This document shows positions 41,928-47,973 of a stretch of 47,973 bases of DNA, piece after piece (position 1 is the stretch's first letter; each line of letters starts with the position of its first letter). Origin of the DNA: an uncultured Desulfomicrobium sp. Lineage in GTDB: Bacteria; Desulfobacterota; Desulfovibrionia; Desulfovibrionales; Desulfomicrobiaceae. The position numbers and the translations under genes were made by a program. The stretch spans positions 1 through 47,973 of the forward strand of contig CALMTS010000224.1 in NCBI GenBank assembly GCA_937872685.1, in the 5' to 3' direction. The notes beneath the pieces are model-generated. The model was not told where the DNA came from. It ran no database searches and saw nothing but the letters and a program-made list of their open reading frames with translations.

Positions 41928-43460
41928 ATGCACACCCAGGTCATCAATCTGACCCGGTTCGGCGACCTCCTGCAGACCCAGCCCGTACTCAGCGGACTGA
42001 AGGCGCGCGGAGGACGGGTGAGCCTGGTCTGTCTGGACTCCTTCAAGGGAGCCGCGGCGCTGCTGCGCGATCTTGACGGAGTCCGAGTCCTGCCCGGCGC
42101 CAGGCTTCTGGCGCACCTCGACCGAAGCTGGCCTCTGGCCGTGGCGGAGCTGACCGCGTGGCTCGACACGGCCGGCAGTCCCGGCCGCGTTCTCAACCTC
42201 ACCCCGACGCTGACGGGCCGGCTCCTGGGGCGCGCGATCCAGGGCGGCGACGTCCTGGGCTTCGGCATGGACACTCACGGGTTCGGGCAATATTCCTCGT
42301 CCTGGGCCGCGTTCCTGCAGGCCGCCTCGGCCTATCGCGGGTGCAGCCCATTCAACCTGGTTGATTTGTTTCAGCGCGTGGCAGGGCTCGACCCCGGGGA
42401 GTTCCGGCTGCGGGCACCGGACGCAGAGGCCCTGGACAGGGCCGGCGCCCTCCTCTCCGCCGCCCCGGGCCAAAGGCATGTGGCCTTCCAGCTCGGCGCC
42501 AGCCAGGATTACCGGCGCTGGCCCGTGTCCGCTTTCGTCCGCGCCGGGCGTGTCATCCTGGATCGCACGGGGCGTTCCCCGGTGCTGCTGGGCACGGCGT
42601 CCGAGGGGCATCTGGCCCGGGAGTTCGCGGAAATGGCCGACTACCCGAGCACGGACCTGACGGGCCGCACGGACCTGCCGACCCTGGCCGCGGTCCTGTC
42701 GCGCATGGATCTGCTGCTGACCAACGACACGGGCACCATGCACCTGGCGGCAGGCCTGGGCGTCCCGGTGGCTGCGGTCTTCCTGGCGACTGCCCAGCCC
42801 TTCGACACGGGCCCCTATCTGGAGGGCTCCATCAGCCTTGAACCCGACATGCCGTGCCATCCCTGCTCCTTCGGCGACCGCTGCCCCCATGGGCTGGCCT
42901 GCCGCGAGGCCGTGGACGGAAGGGCCGTCGGGGAACTGCTGGCCGCGGGACTGGCCGAGGGGGAGTGGAGCGCGACGCCCGCTTTTCCGGCCAGGGTCTG
43001 GCAGGCGCGGCGCGACGCCCGGGGGTTCATGGACCTTTTTTCCCTTTCGGGCCACGAGGGTCAGGAGCGCAGCCGCTGGATCCGGATTCAGCGCGAGGTC
43101 TATCGTCAATTTCTTGACCAGCATCCCTACACGGACGCGGTTGCGTGGACCGGAGCCGATTCGGAGTTCCGGTCGAAGCTGGAGGCCGACCTGCGGCGCT
43201 GCGCCCTGATGCTGACCCTGGTGGAAGAGCAGGGGCGTCTGCTGTCCCTGCGGCCGAGCGCTCCCATCCGTCCGAAATTTCTGGCGAATTGTCAGAATCT
43301 TGAAGATATTCTTGCAGCCAGCCCGACGCTGGGGGTGCTTGGTCCCCTGTGGCGGTACCAGTCCAAGGAGCAGGCCGTGGATATGGATGCGTTCCTGTTT
43401 CTGTGCGGTCGTTACCGGGAACTTCTGGAAATGTTCGGGCGCAGGCTCGCGCTGGCATGA
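41928..43460 (+). CDS. GT9-family glycosyltransferase with a C-terminal extension
   Basis: A 510-residue protein. Residues 1-350 fit the heptosyltransferase family GT9: RFGDLLQTQPVLSGLKARGG at the start, VAFQLGASQDYRRWPVSAF for the second Rossmann half and LLTNDTGTMHLAAGLGVPV at the sugar-nucleotide site. A Cys cluster (MPCHPCSFGDRCPHGLAC) follows. The last 150 residues are an extension with no match I know. Lipopolysaccharide or flagellin glycosylation is possible; the flagellar-chaperone-like gene downstream points weakly to the latter. The start ATG 41928 lies 78 bases after the TPR gene. Confidence 0.85.
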   Translation: MHTQVINLTRFGDLLQTQPVLSGLKARGGRVSLVCLDSFKGAAALLRDLDGVRVLPGARLLAHLDRSWPLAVAELTAWLDTAGSPGRVLNLTPTLTGRLLGRAIQGGDVLGFGMDTHGFGQYSSSWAAFLQAASAYRGCSPFNLVDLFQRVAGLDPGEFRLRAPDAEALDRAGALLSAAPGQRHVAFQLGASQDYRRWPVSAFVRAGRVILDRTGRSPVLLGTASEGHLAREFAEMADYPSTDLTGRTDLPTLAAVLSRMDLLLTNDTGTMHLAAGLGVPVAAVFLATAQPFDTGPYLEGSISLEPDMPCHPCSFGDRCPHGLACREAVDGRAVGELLAAGLAEGEWSATPAFPARVWQARRDARGFMDLFSLSGHEGQERSRWIRIQREVYRQFLDQHPYTDAVAWTGADSEFRSKLEADLRRCALMLTLVEEQGRLLSLRPSAPIRPKFLANCQNLEDILAASPTLGVLGPLWRYQSKEQAVDMDAFLFLCGRYRELLEMFGRRLALA

Positions 43461-43463
43461 ATG

Positions 43464-43493
43464 TTGATAACTTGTTGCATGCGGAAAAATAAT
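43464..43493 (+). promoter_or_regulatory. Candidate sigma-70 promoter for the two small helical genes
   Basis: TTGATA (43464-43469) and AATAAT (43488-43493) are 18 bases apart, with five of six matches to the -10. It lies just after the GT9 stop and 27 bases before ATG 43520. An overlapping sigma-54-like TGGCATG-N4-TTGAT lacks the essential C at -12. Confidence 0.4.
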
Positions 43494-43519
43494 CCCCTGT
43501 CAATGCGGAGGACAGAACA

Positions 43520-44137
43520 ATGATCATCATAGACGGTCAGCAGAGCCCGCTTGAGGTCCACCATTTCGAGAACCTTGAGCAGATCATCGAAAAAGTCATG
43601 GAAGACAAGAAGATGCAGAGCCGCGTCGTGACGGACGTCCTGGTCAACAACGAGGCCTTTTCGGAGATCTATCCCCATCAGGCCGAGGACATGGAGTCCT
43701 CGTACATCAACCGGGTCGAGATCATCTCCGTGCACACCTCGGAGATGGCCCAGAGCATCACCCGCGAACTCTACAAGGTCGTGTCCCTCATGGGCAAGGC
43801 CGGGCGGCAGGTGGCCGACTATTTCCGTCAGGCCGACGACGCCCAGGCCCTGGAGCTTTACGGGGATCTGCTCGAAGTGAACCGCGACTTCATGAACATG
43901 GTCGGCGTGCTCAGGAACGAGTTCGCGGCGGATTCATCGATGGATTTCGAGGTGTCCCTGAACGACCTCTCGAACCTCTTCACGGAGATGATCGAGATTC
44001 AGGAGAACGAAGACTGGATCCTTCTGGCCGACCTGCTCGAATACGAGTATCTGCCCCTGGTGGAAAAGACCAAGAACATCGTGGCCCAGCTGCGCGAGTC
44101 GGTGAAGGCGTCCGTCAGGCAGGACCGGCATGGCTGA
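43520..44137 (+). CDS. Unknown 205-residue helical protein, possibly flagellum-linked
   Basis: A soluble, acidic and strongly helical protein beginning MIIIDGQQSPLEVHHFENLE. The N-terminal 60 residues look alpha/beta (VVTDVLVNNEAFSEIYPHQA), then four or more long helices follow (SEMAQSITRELYKVVSLMGK, ENEDWILLADLLEYEYLPLV). I do not recognise a family. GGAGGA precedes the ATG. It overlaps the next gene by 8 bases, so they are translated together, and that gene resembles FlgN/FliT chaperones. A role in flagellar assembly or control is inferred only from this context. Confidence 0.75.
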   Translation: MIIIDGQQSPLEVHHFENLEQIIEKVMEDKKMQSRVVTDVLVNNEAFSEIYPHQAEDMESSYINRVEIISVHTSEMAQSITRELYKVVSLMGKAGRQVADYFRQADDAQALELYGDLLEVNRDFMNMVGVLRNEFAADSSMDFEVSLNDLSNLFTEMIEIQENEDWILLADLLEYEYLPLVEKTKNIVAQLRESVKASVRQDRHG

Positions 44138-44480
44138 GGCCCGCGACGCCTGCGGGCGCATCCTTGGGCTCGGGCGTGAGGAGCTGGCGAGCATCGGCGA
44201 CCGGGACACGGAACGGCTCGCGTCCGTGCTCCGGGAGCGGGAGGAGGCGATCACCATGTTCATGAACGACGAGACGGCCAGGAAGGACGATGCGTTTCTG
44301 GACAAGCTGGAACGGATCCGGGACATGAACGCGATGCTCGGCCATGAGGCCCGGAAGCTGCACCAGTCGCTCAAGGAGGAGCTCATCAAGCTGCGCATGG
44401 AGAACAAGCGCATCAGCGGCTACCGCAACGGAGCCACGATCACCCCCCTGGGCCGGCAGGTGGTCAGCCGAAAGGGGTGA
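44130..44480 (+). CDS. FlgN/FliT-like small helical protein
   Basis: A 116-residue helical protein with an ending GYRNGATITPLGRQVVSRKG that resembles the C-terminal tail of FlgN, where it binds the hook-associated proteins FlgK and FlgL. AGGA lies 5 bases before ATG 44130 and the start overlaps the previous gene. The downstream gene is convergent, so there is no flgK in tandem. FlgN is the best guess; FliT or another coiled protein is possible. The stop TGA shares the palindrome TGATCA (44478-44483) with the pgeF stop. Confidence 0.6.
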   Translation: MAEARDACGRILGLGREELASIGDRDTERLASVLREREEAITMFMNDETARKDDAFLDKLERIRDMNAMLGHEARKLHQSLKEELIKLRMENKRISGYRNGATITPLGRQVVSRKG

Positions 44481-45233
44481 TCATTCCGTCCGGGGACCTT
44501 CCTCGATCCAGATGATGCCGGCCTGGCGGCCTGTGACCTTGTCCCTGCGGTAGGAGAAGAACTGCGGGGACGAGGCCGTGCAGATGTCGATGGAAAAGAT
44601 GTGCGCGGCCGGGACGCCGGCTGCCGTAAGCTGGTCGCGGGTCAGGGACCAGAGGTCCATGCAGCGGGTGTCGGGGTTGAAGCTGGACCTGAACGCCGGG
44701 TCCCACTCGGCCTCGAAGTTGACGAATTCGCTTTTTCCCGGGCCCAGGCTCGGTCCCCTCACGACCATGACCTCCGCGGGCGCGAGCCCGTAGTGTTCGC
44801 AGAAGGCGCGCACGCCGTGCGCCGGAAAATTCATCGCGTTCCCCCTCCAGCCGCAGTGCAGGGCCGCCACGTGGCGGCCCGCCGTGTCCGCCATGAGCAG
44901 GGCCTGGCAGTCCGCCGTCTTCATGACCAGGGCGTGGCCCGGACTGCAGGTGGCCAGCCCGTCGCCTTCCAGGGTGGCGCCTCCGAAATGATCGTCGTCC
45001 AGGTCCATGTGCATCGTCTGGCCGTGGACCTGCCTGAGTTCCTGCCACACGCGCACGCCCAGGGCGCTGCGCAGGGCGGCGCGGTTGGCCCGCACGGTCT
45101 CTGCGTCGTCGCCCACCTCCAGGGAGAGGTTGGCGCTGGCGTAGGGGCCGGCGCCATATCCGCCGTCCCGGGTGGTGAAGGCGCAGCGGACGTTGTCCAG
45201 TCCGGGGAACCGGAAATCGAGATACAGGCTCAT
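44481..45233 (-). CDS. pgeF: Laccase-domain protein PgeF/YfiH
   Basis: A 250-residue member of the multicopper-oxidase-like DUF152 family, linked in E. coli to peptidoglycan stem-peptide editing and elsewhere to purine nucleoside cleavage. The zinc/copper site shows H in QVHGQT, the C of KTADCQALLM and H in ALHCGWRG. The start ATG 45233 overlaps the cyclo-ligase stop by 4 bases. The frame opens further to 45647 through that gene and is not used. Confidence 0.9.
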   Translation of the reverse strand: MSLYLDFRFPGLDNVRCAFTTRDGGYGAGPYASANLSLEVGDDAETVRANRAALRSALGVRVWQELRQVHGQTMHMDLDDDHFGGATLEGDGLATCSPGHALVMKTADCQALLMADTAGRHVAALHCGWRGNAMNFPAHGVRAFCEHYGLAPAEVMVVRGPSLGPGKSEFVNFEAEWDPAFRSSFNPDTRCMDLWSLTRDQLTAAGVPAAHIFSIDICTASSPQFFSYRRDKVTGRQAGIIWIEEGPRTE

Positions 45234-45826
45234 GGGCGGGCCTCCGTGGTGATATGGAGGATCTCCTCCGGGGTGACGATGACCTGCACCGGGCAGTCCC
45301 ATGGCTCCACGGGCAGGGATTCCAGGATCTGGAAGGCGTATGCCGGCCCGACGAGGAGGGGGGAAGAGGTCAGTGCGGGCAGGAACCGGTCGTAGTAGCC
45401 GCCTCCGAAACCCAGGCGGTAGCCGCGCCGGTCGAAGGCCAGGGCCGGGATGAGAACCACCTCGGGCCGGGGTTCGGGCACAAGCCTGGCCAGGTCGTCC
45501 CGGGGCTCCATGAGGCCGAAACAGCCCGGGGCGATGTCGGCGCGGGAGGTCACGGCATAGGCTTCCATGATGCCCGGCCTGCCGTTGCAGCAGCGCGGCA
45601 GCAGGACCTCGCTTCCGTTCCTCCAGTAGTGATCCAGCAGGGGCCATGTGTCGACTTCGCCCCTGGCCGGCAGGTAGAGCATGGCCGATCTCGCTTCGCG
45701 GACCCGGTCCAGGGACAGCAGGCGCTCCAGGATGCGGGCGCTGTTTTCCCGCACCGTGTCGGGGTCGAGATTCTGACGGCGCTCAAGCATCGAGGCGCGC
45801 AGAAGTTTTTTGCCGGGCTCTTGCAT
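45230..45826 (-). CDS. ygfA: 5-formyltetrahydrofolate cyclo-ligase
   Basis: It converts 5-formyl-THF to 5,10-methenyl-THF with ATP. The 198-residue protein has the basic N-terminus KKLLRASMLERRQNL, the folate site VVLIPALAFDRRGYRLGFGG and GFGGGYYDRFLP, the family hallmark. It is divergent from the metallophosphoesterase gene and overlaps pgeF as ATGA. Gene pairing with one-carbon metabolism (gcvT) is distant in the window. Confidence 0.92.
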   Translation of the reverse strand: MQEPGKKLLRASMLERRQNLDPDTVRENSARILERLLSLDRVREARSAMLYLPARGEVDTWPLLDHYWRNGSEVLLPRCCNGRPGIMEAYAVTSRADIAPGCFGLMEPRDDLARLVPEPRPEVVLIPALAFDRRGYRLGFGGGYYDRFLPALTSSPLLVGPAYAFQILESLPVEPWDCPVQVIVTPEEILHITTEARP

Positions 45827-45893
45827 GACGGTGGCCGCTCCTTTACCATGATGTGCAGCCAGGACACGTACTCAAAGACAGGATGGGAGGCAA

Positions 45894-46562
45894 ATGGGAA
45901 ACCGGTTTTGGATAGTTTTCGGGGACATTCACGAGCGCATCGGCGCCGTGGAGAGGATTGACGGCATCGGCCGGGCCAACGGGGTCTTTCTTTCGGGCGA
46001 CCTCACCAACCTGGGCACGCGCGAGAGTGCGAGCCGCATCGTCGACGCCGTGACGGCCCTCAACCCGCATGTCCGCGCCCAGATCGGGAACATGGACACT
46101 CCGGCCGTGGAACGCGTGCTCGTGGAGCGCAAGCTGAACGTGCACAACGAGGTCGCGGACCTGGGCGGGGGCGTGTGCCTGGCCGCCGTGGGCTACTCCA
46201 CGCCCACGCCCTTCGGCACCCCGTCCGAAGTCAGCGAGAGCCAGGTCTGCCAGTGGACCCACGACGTGCTGGAGGCTGCCGGGGGCTTCGCCCAGGTCAT
46301 CCTCATGGTCCATACGCCGCCCCAGGGCGACGTGGTCGACCGGCTGCCGTCGGGCGCCCATGTCGGCAGCCCCGGCGTGCGCTCCCTCATCGAGAAGTAC
46401 CAGCCCGCCATCGTCGTCACCGGGCACATCCATGAAGGGGCGGGCGAGGAGCGGATCGGGCGCTCCCACGTGCTCAACCCCGGCGCCTTTGGCGCGGGCG
46501 GCTACGTGCGCATCGAAGAAACCCCGGAAGGGCTCGTGGCCGGCCTGCGGAGGGTGGCGTGA
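45894..46562 (+). CDS. Calcineurin-like metallophosphoesterase
   Basis: A 222-residue cytoplasmic phosphoesterase. The metal-binding motifs run in order: FGDIHERI (GDxH), SGDLTNLG (GDxxx), IGNMD (GNxD), MVHTPP and TGHIHEG (GHxH). Such proteins cleave phosphodiesters, but the substrate cannot be read from the sequence. The start is ATG 45894 after GGGAGG. The stop overlaps the GTG of exonuclease III by 4 bases. Confidence 0.9.
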   Translation: MGNRFWIVFGDIHERIGAVERIDGIGRANGVFLSGDLTNLGTRESASRIVDAVTALNPHVRAQIGNMDTPAVERVLVERKLNVHNEVADLGGGVCLAAVGYSTPTPFGTPSEVSESQVCQWTHDVLEAAGGFAQVILMVHTPPQGDVVDRLPSGAHVGSPGVRSLIEKYQPAIVVTGHIHEGAGEERIGRSHVLNPGAFGAGGYVRIEETPEGLVAGLRRVA

Positions 46563-47332
46563 GCCTGCGCCTCTCCTCCTGGAACGTGAACGGCTTCCGC
46601 GCGGTCCTGGGCAAGGGCTTCGGCGACTGGCTCCTGCGTACCGCGCCCGATGTGCTGGGGCTGCAGGAGGTCAAGGCCGGAGAGGATCAGGTCGGCGCGG
46701 ACCGGCTCTTCGACGGGTACCGCTGTTACTGGAACGCGGCGCGCAGCAAGAAGGGCTATTCCGGTACGGCCTGCTATTCGCGGCATGAGCCCCTGGCCGT
46801 GCAGTTCGGGTTGCCCGATCCGCGTTTTCAGGGTGAAGGCCGCGTCATCCGGCTGGAATTTCAGGATTTTCACTTCTTCAACATCTATTTCCCCAACGGC
46901 CAGATGAGCCAGGACCGCCTGGACTTCAAGCTGGGCTTCTACGACGCCTTTCTGGAGCATGCCCAGGACCTGCGGCGGGACAAGCCCATCGTGGTCTGCG
47001 GCGATTTCAACACGGCCCACCGCGAGATAGACCTCAAGAACCCCAAGGCCAACGAGAGCACTTCGGGCTTCCTGCCCATCGAGCGGGCCTGGATGGACCG
47101 TTTCATGTCCCACGGCTATCTGGACACCTTCCGCCTCCGCCACGGCGACGTCGCCGACGCCTACTCGTGGTGGACCTACCGTTACGGGGCCAGGTCGCGC
47201 AACGCGGGATGGCGCATCGATTATTTCTTCGTGTCCGAGGAACTGCGCGGCGCGGTCCGCGACGCCTGGATCGAGGCCGATGTCATGGGGTCGGACCATT
47301 GCCCGGTGTGGCTCGAACTCGATCTGCAGTGA
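46559..47332 (+). CDS. xth: Exodeoxyribonuclease III
   Basis: An AP-endonuclease/exonuclease III of the EEP fold, 257 residues. Active-site segments are present: SSWNVNGFRAV, LQEVKAGED, the metal and catalytic VVCGDFNTAH, and GSDHCPVWLEL. It cleaves at abasic sites in base-excision repair. The GTG start at 46559 overlaps the metallophosphoesterase stop. The TetR gene follows after about 40 bases. Confidence 0.94.
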   Translation: MSLRLSSWNVNGFRAVLGKGFGDWLLRTAPDVLGLQEVKAGEDQVGADRLFDGYRCYWNAARSKKGYSGTACYSRHEPLAVQFGLPDPRFQGEGRVIRLEFQDFHFFNIYFPNGQMSQDRLDFKLGFYDAFLEHAQDLRRDKPIVVCGDFNTAHREIDLKNPKANESTSGFLPIERAWMDRFMSHGYLDTFRLRHGDVADAYSWWTYRYGARSRNAGWRIDYFFVSEELRGAVRDAWIEADVMGSDHCPVWLELDLQ

Positions 47333-47372
47333 AGAACGCGATCATGCACTTTTTTGACAAGGATGGGTGGCG

Positions 47373-47945
47373 GTGAGCAAACGTGACGAGATTCTGTCGG
47401 CGGCCCAGGCCCTTTTCGCCGAGTACGGGTACGCCGGGACGACCATGCGCATGATCGCCCAGCGGGCAGGGGTGGCCTTCGGGCTGGTGTCCCACTATTT
47501 CGGGAACAAGGAGAAGCTTTTTCTCGTCGCCGGACACGAGATGATCGACGCCATGCTGGCGCTCATCAGGCGCGACATGGAGCGGGCCGGAAACGGTCTG
47601 GAAGCCGTGGACATCTTCGTTGCGTCCTACCTGTCCTACACCCTGGCCAATCGCGCCACCTTTCCCACGCTGATCCGCTGTTCGCCCTTCAGCGACGACA
47701 ACCCGCATCTCGACCGCAAGAAGATCGGCGCCAAGTTCCAGGAGCTCATCGAAGAGATTGAGGTGATCCTGGCGCGCGGCATGGCCGACGGGACCATCGC
47801 CGAGGTCCCCGTGCGCGACTGCGCCCTGATGATCTACGCCGCCATGGTCGGCGCCGTGCGCACGGTCTTCTTGAGCCCCTTCGGCGACCCGGGCCTGTTC
47901 GACGAGACACGGCGGTTCATCCTGCGCTCCCTGCGCAGGACCTGA
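47373..47945 (+). CDS. TetR-family transcriptional regulator
   Basis: A 190-residue regulator. The helix-turn-helix lies at about residues 5-50 (ILSAAQALFAEYGYAGTTMR, MIAQRAGVAFGLVSHYFGNK). The C-terminal ligand-binding region has RATFPTLIRCSPFSDDNPHL. I chose GTG 47373, with AAGGA nine bases upstream; GTG 47367 is in frame but only three bases from it. The regulated genes are probably downstream, outside the window. The last 28 bases begin with an ATG right after the stop, which could open the next gene. Confidence 0.9.
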   Translation: MSKRDEILSAAQALFAEYGYAGTTMRMIAQRAGVAFGLVSHYFGNKEKLFLVAGHEMIDAMLALIRRDMERAGNGLEAVDIFVASYLSYTLANRATFPTLIRCSPFSDDNPHLDRKKIGAKFQELIEEIEVILARGMADGTIAEVPVRDCALMIYAAMVGAVRTVFLSPFGDPGLFDETRRFILRSLRRT

Positions 47946-47973
47946 ATGCTGGAAAGGCACGATGGGATGGATT

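Noticed and set aside
43453-43468. Sigma-54 promoter TGGCATG-N4-TTGAT before the helical genes
   Set aside because: The essential GC at -12 is GA, and a better sigma-70 candidate overlaps it.

Overview
The window is a GC-rich, gene-dense piece of bacterial chromosome. Gene content and order (rho - carD - pth - rplY - prs - tRNA-Gln - ispE, yajC-secD-secF, a TauE/SafE-type exporter, nadC-nadA-nadB) point to a Desulfovibrionales-like sulfate reducer of the Desulfobacterota. This assignment rests on remembered gene order and protein likeness, not on a search. I see no insertion sequence, integrase, CRISPR array or rRNA; the window reads as core chromosome with a few lineage-specific genes.

Layout. 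(1) 1-6064, minus strand: a compact run ybeX-lnt-prfB-GGDEF cyclase-flhG (flhG is cut by the left edge), preceded by a separate PilZ gene. prfB carries the classical RF2 programmed +1 frameshift. (2) 6200-10176: a minus-strand radical SAM gene, then a plus-strand pair of a DUF2868 membrane protein and a DUF3482 GTPase overlapping by ATGA. (3) 10173-13930, minus: a large unrecognised 570-residue protein, gcvT, rsmE and a possible 51-residue Cys-rich protein. (4) 14133-18768: a double-GAF protein with an MreB, a Nudix-fold gene with a damaged Nudix box, an acetyltransferase, a cyclophilin and a YheT-type hydrolase. (5) 18905-25838: degP, ispE, tRNA-Gln(UUG), prs, rplY, pth, carD, rho. (6) 25851-31433: nadE, a BepA-like M48 protease, yajC, secD, secF. 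(7) 31434-35575: the only gene-free stretch over 300 bases, with unusual inverted repeats, leading into a probable sulfite/anion exporter, an unknown three-helix membrane protein and an orphan protein resembling the C-terminus of PEP-synthase-like proteins. (8) 35584-39069, minus: nadC-nadA-nadB. (9) 39156-44480, plus: a large TPR/membrane protein carrying a CCHC zinc-knuckle motif, a GT9 glycosyltransferase with a C-terminal extension, and two small helical genes, the second FlgN/FliT-like. (10) 44481-47945: pgeF and 5-formyl-THF cyclo-ligase (minus), then a metallophosphoesterase, exonuclease III and a TetR regulator (plus).

Functional themes: NAD synthesis (nadBAC and nadE), envelope biogenesis and quality control (lnt, secDF-yajC, degP, the M48 protease, mreB, pgeF), translation and transcription core (prfB, pth, rplY, rho, carD, tRNA-Gln), and flagellum/c-di-GMP control at both ends (flhG, a cyclase, a PilZ protein, a FlgN/FliT-like protein). 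Genes are packed with 4-base start/stop overlaps, and several convergent pairs share their stop codons. The best candidates for undescribed biology are the zinc-knuckle TPR protein and its neighbours, the GAF-MreB pair, the leader of the exporter gene, the three-helix membrane protein, the 570-residue unknown and the small Cys-rich ORF.
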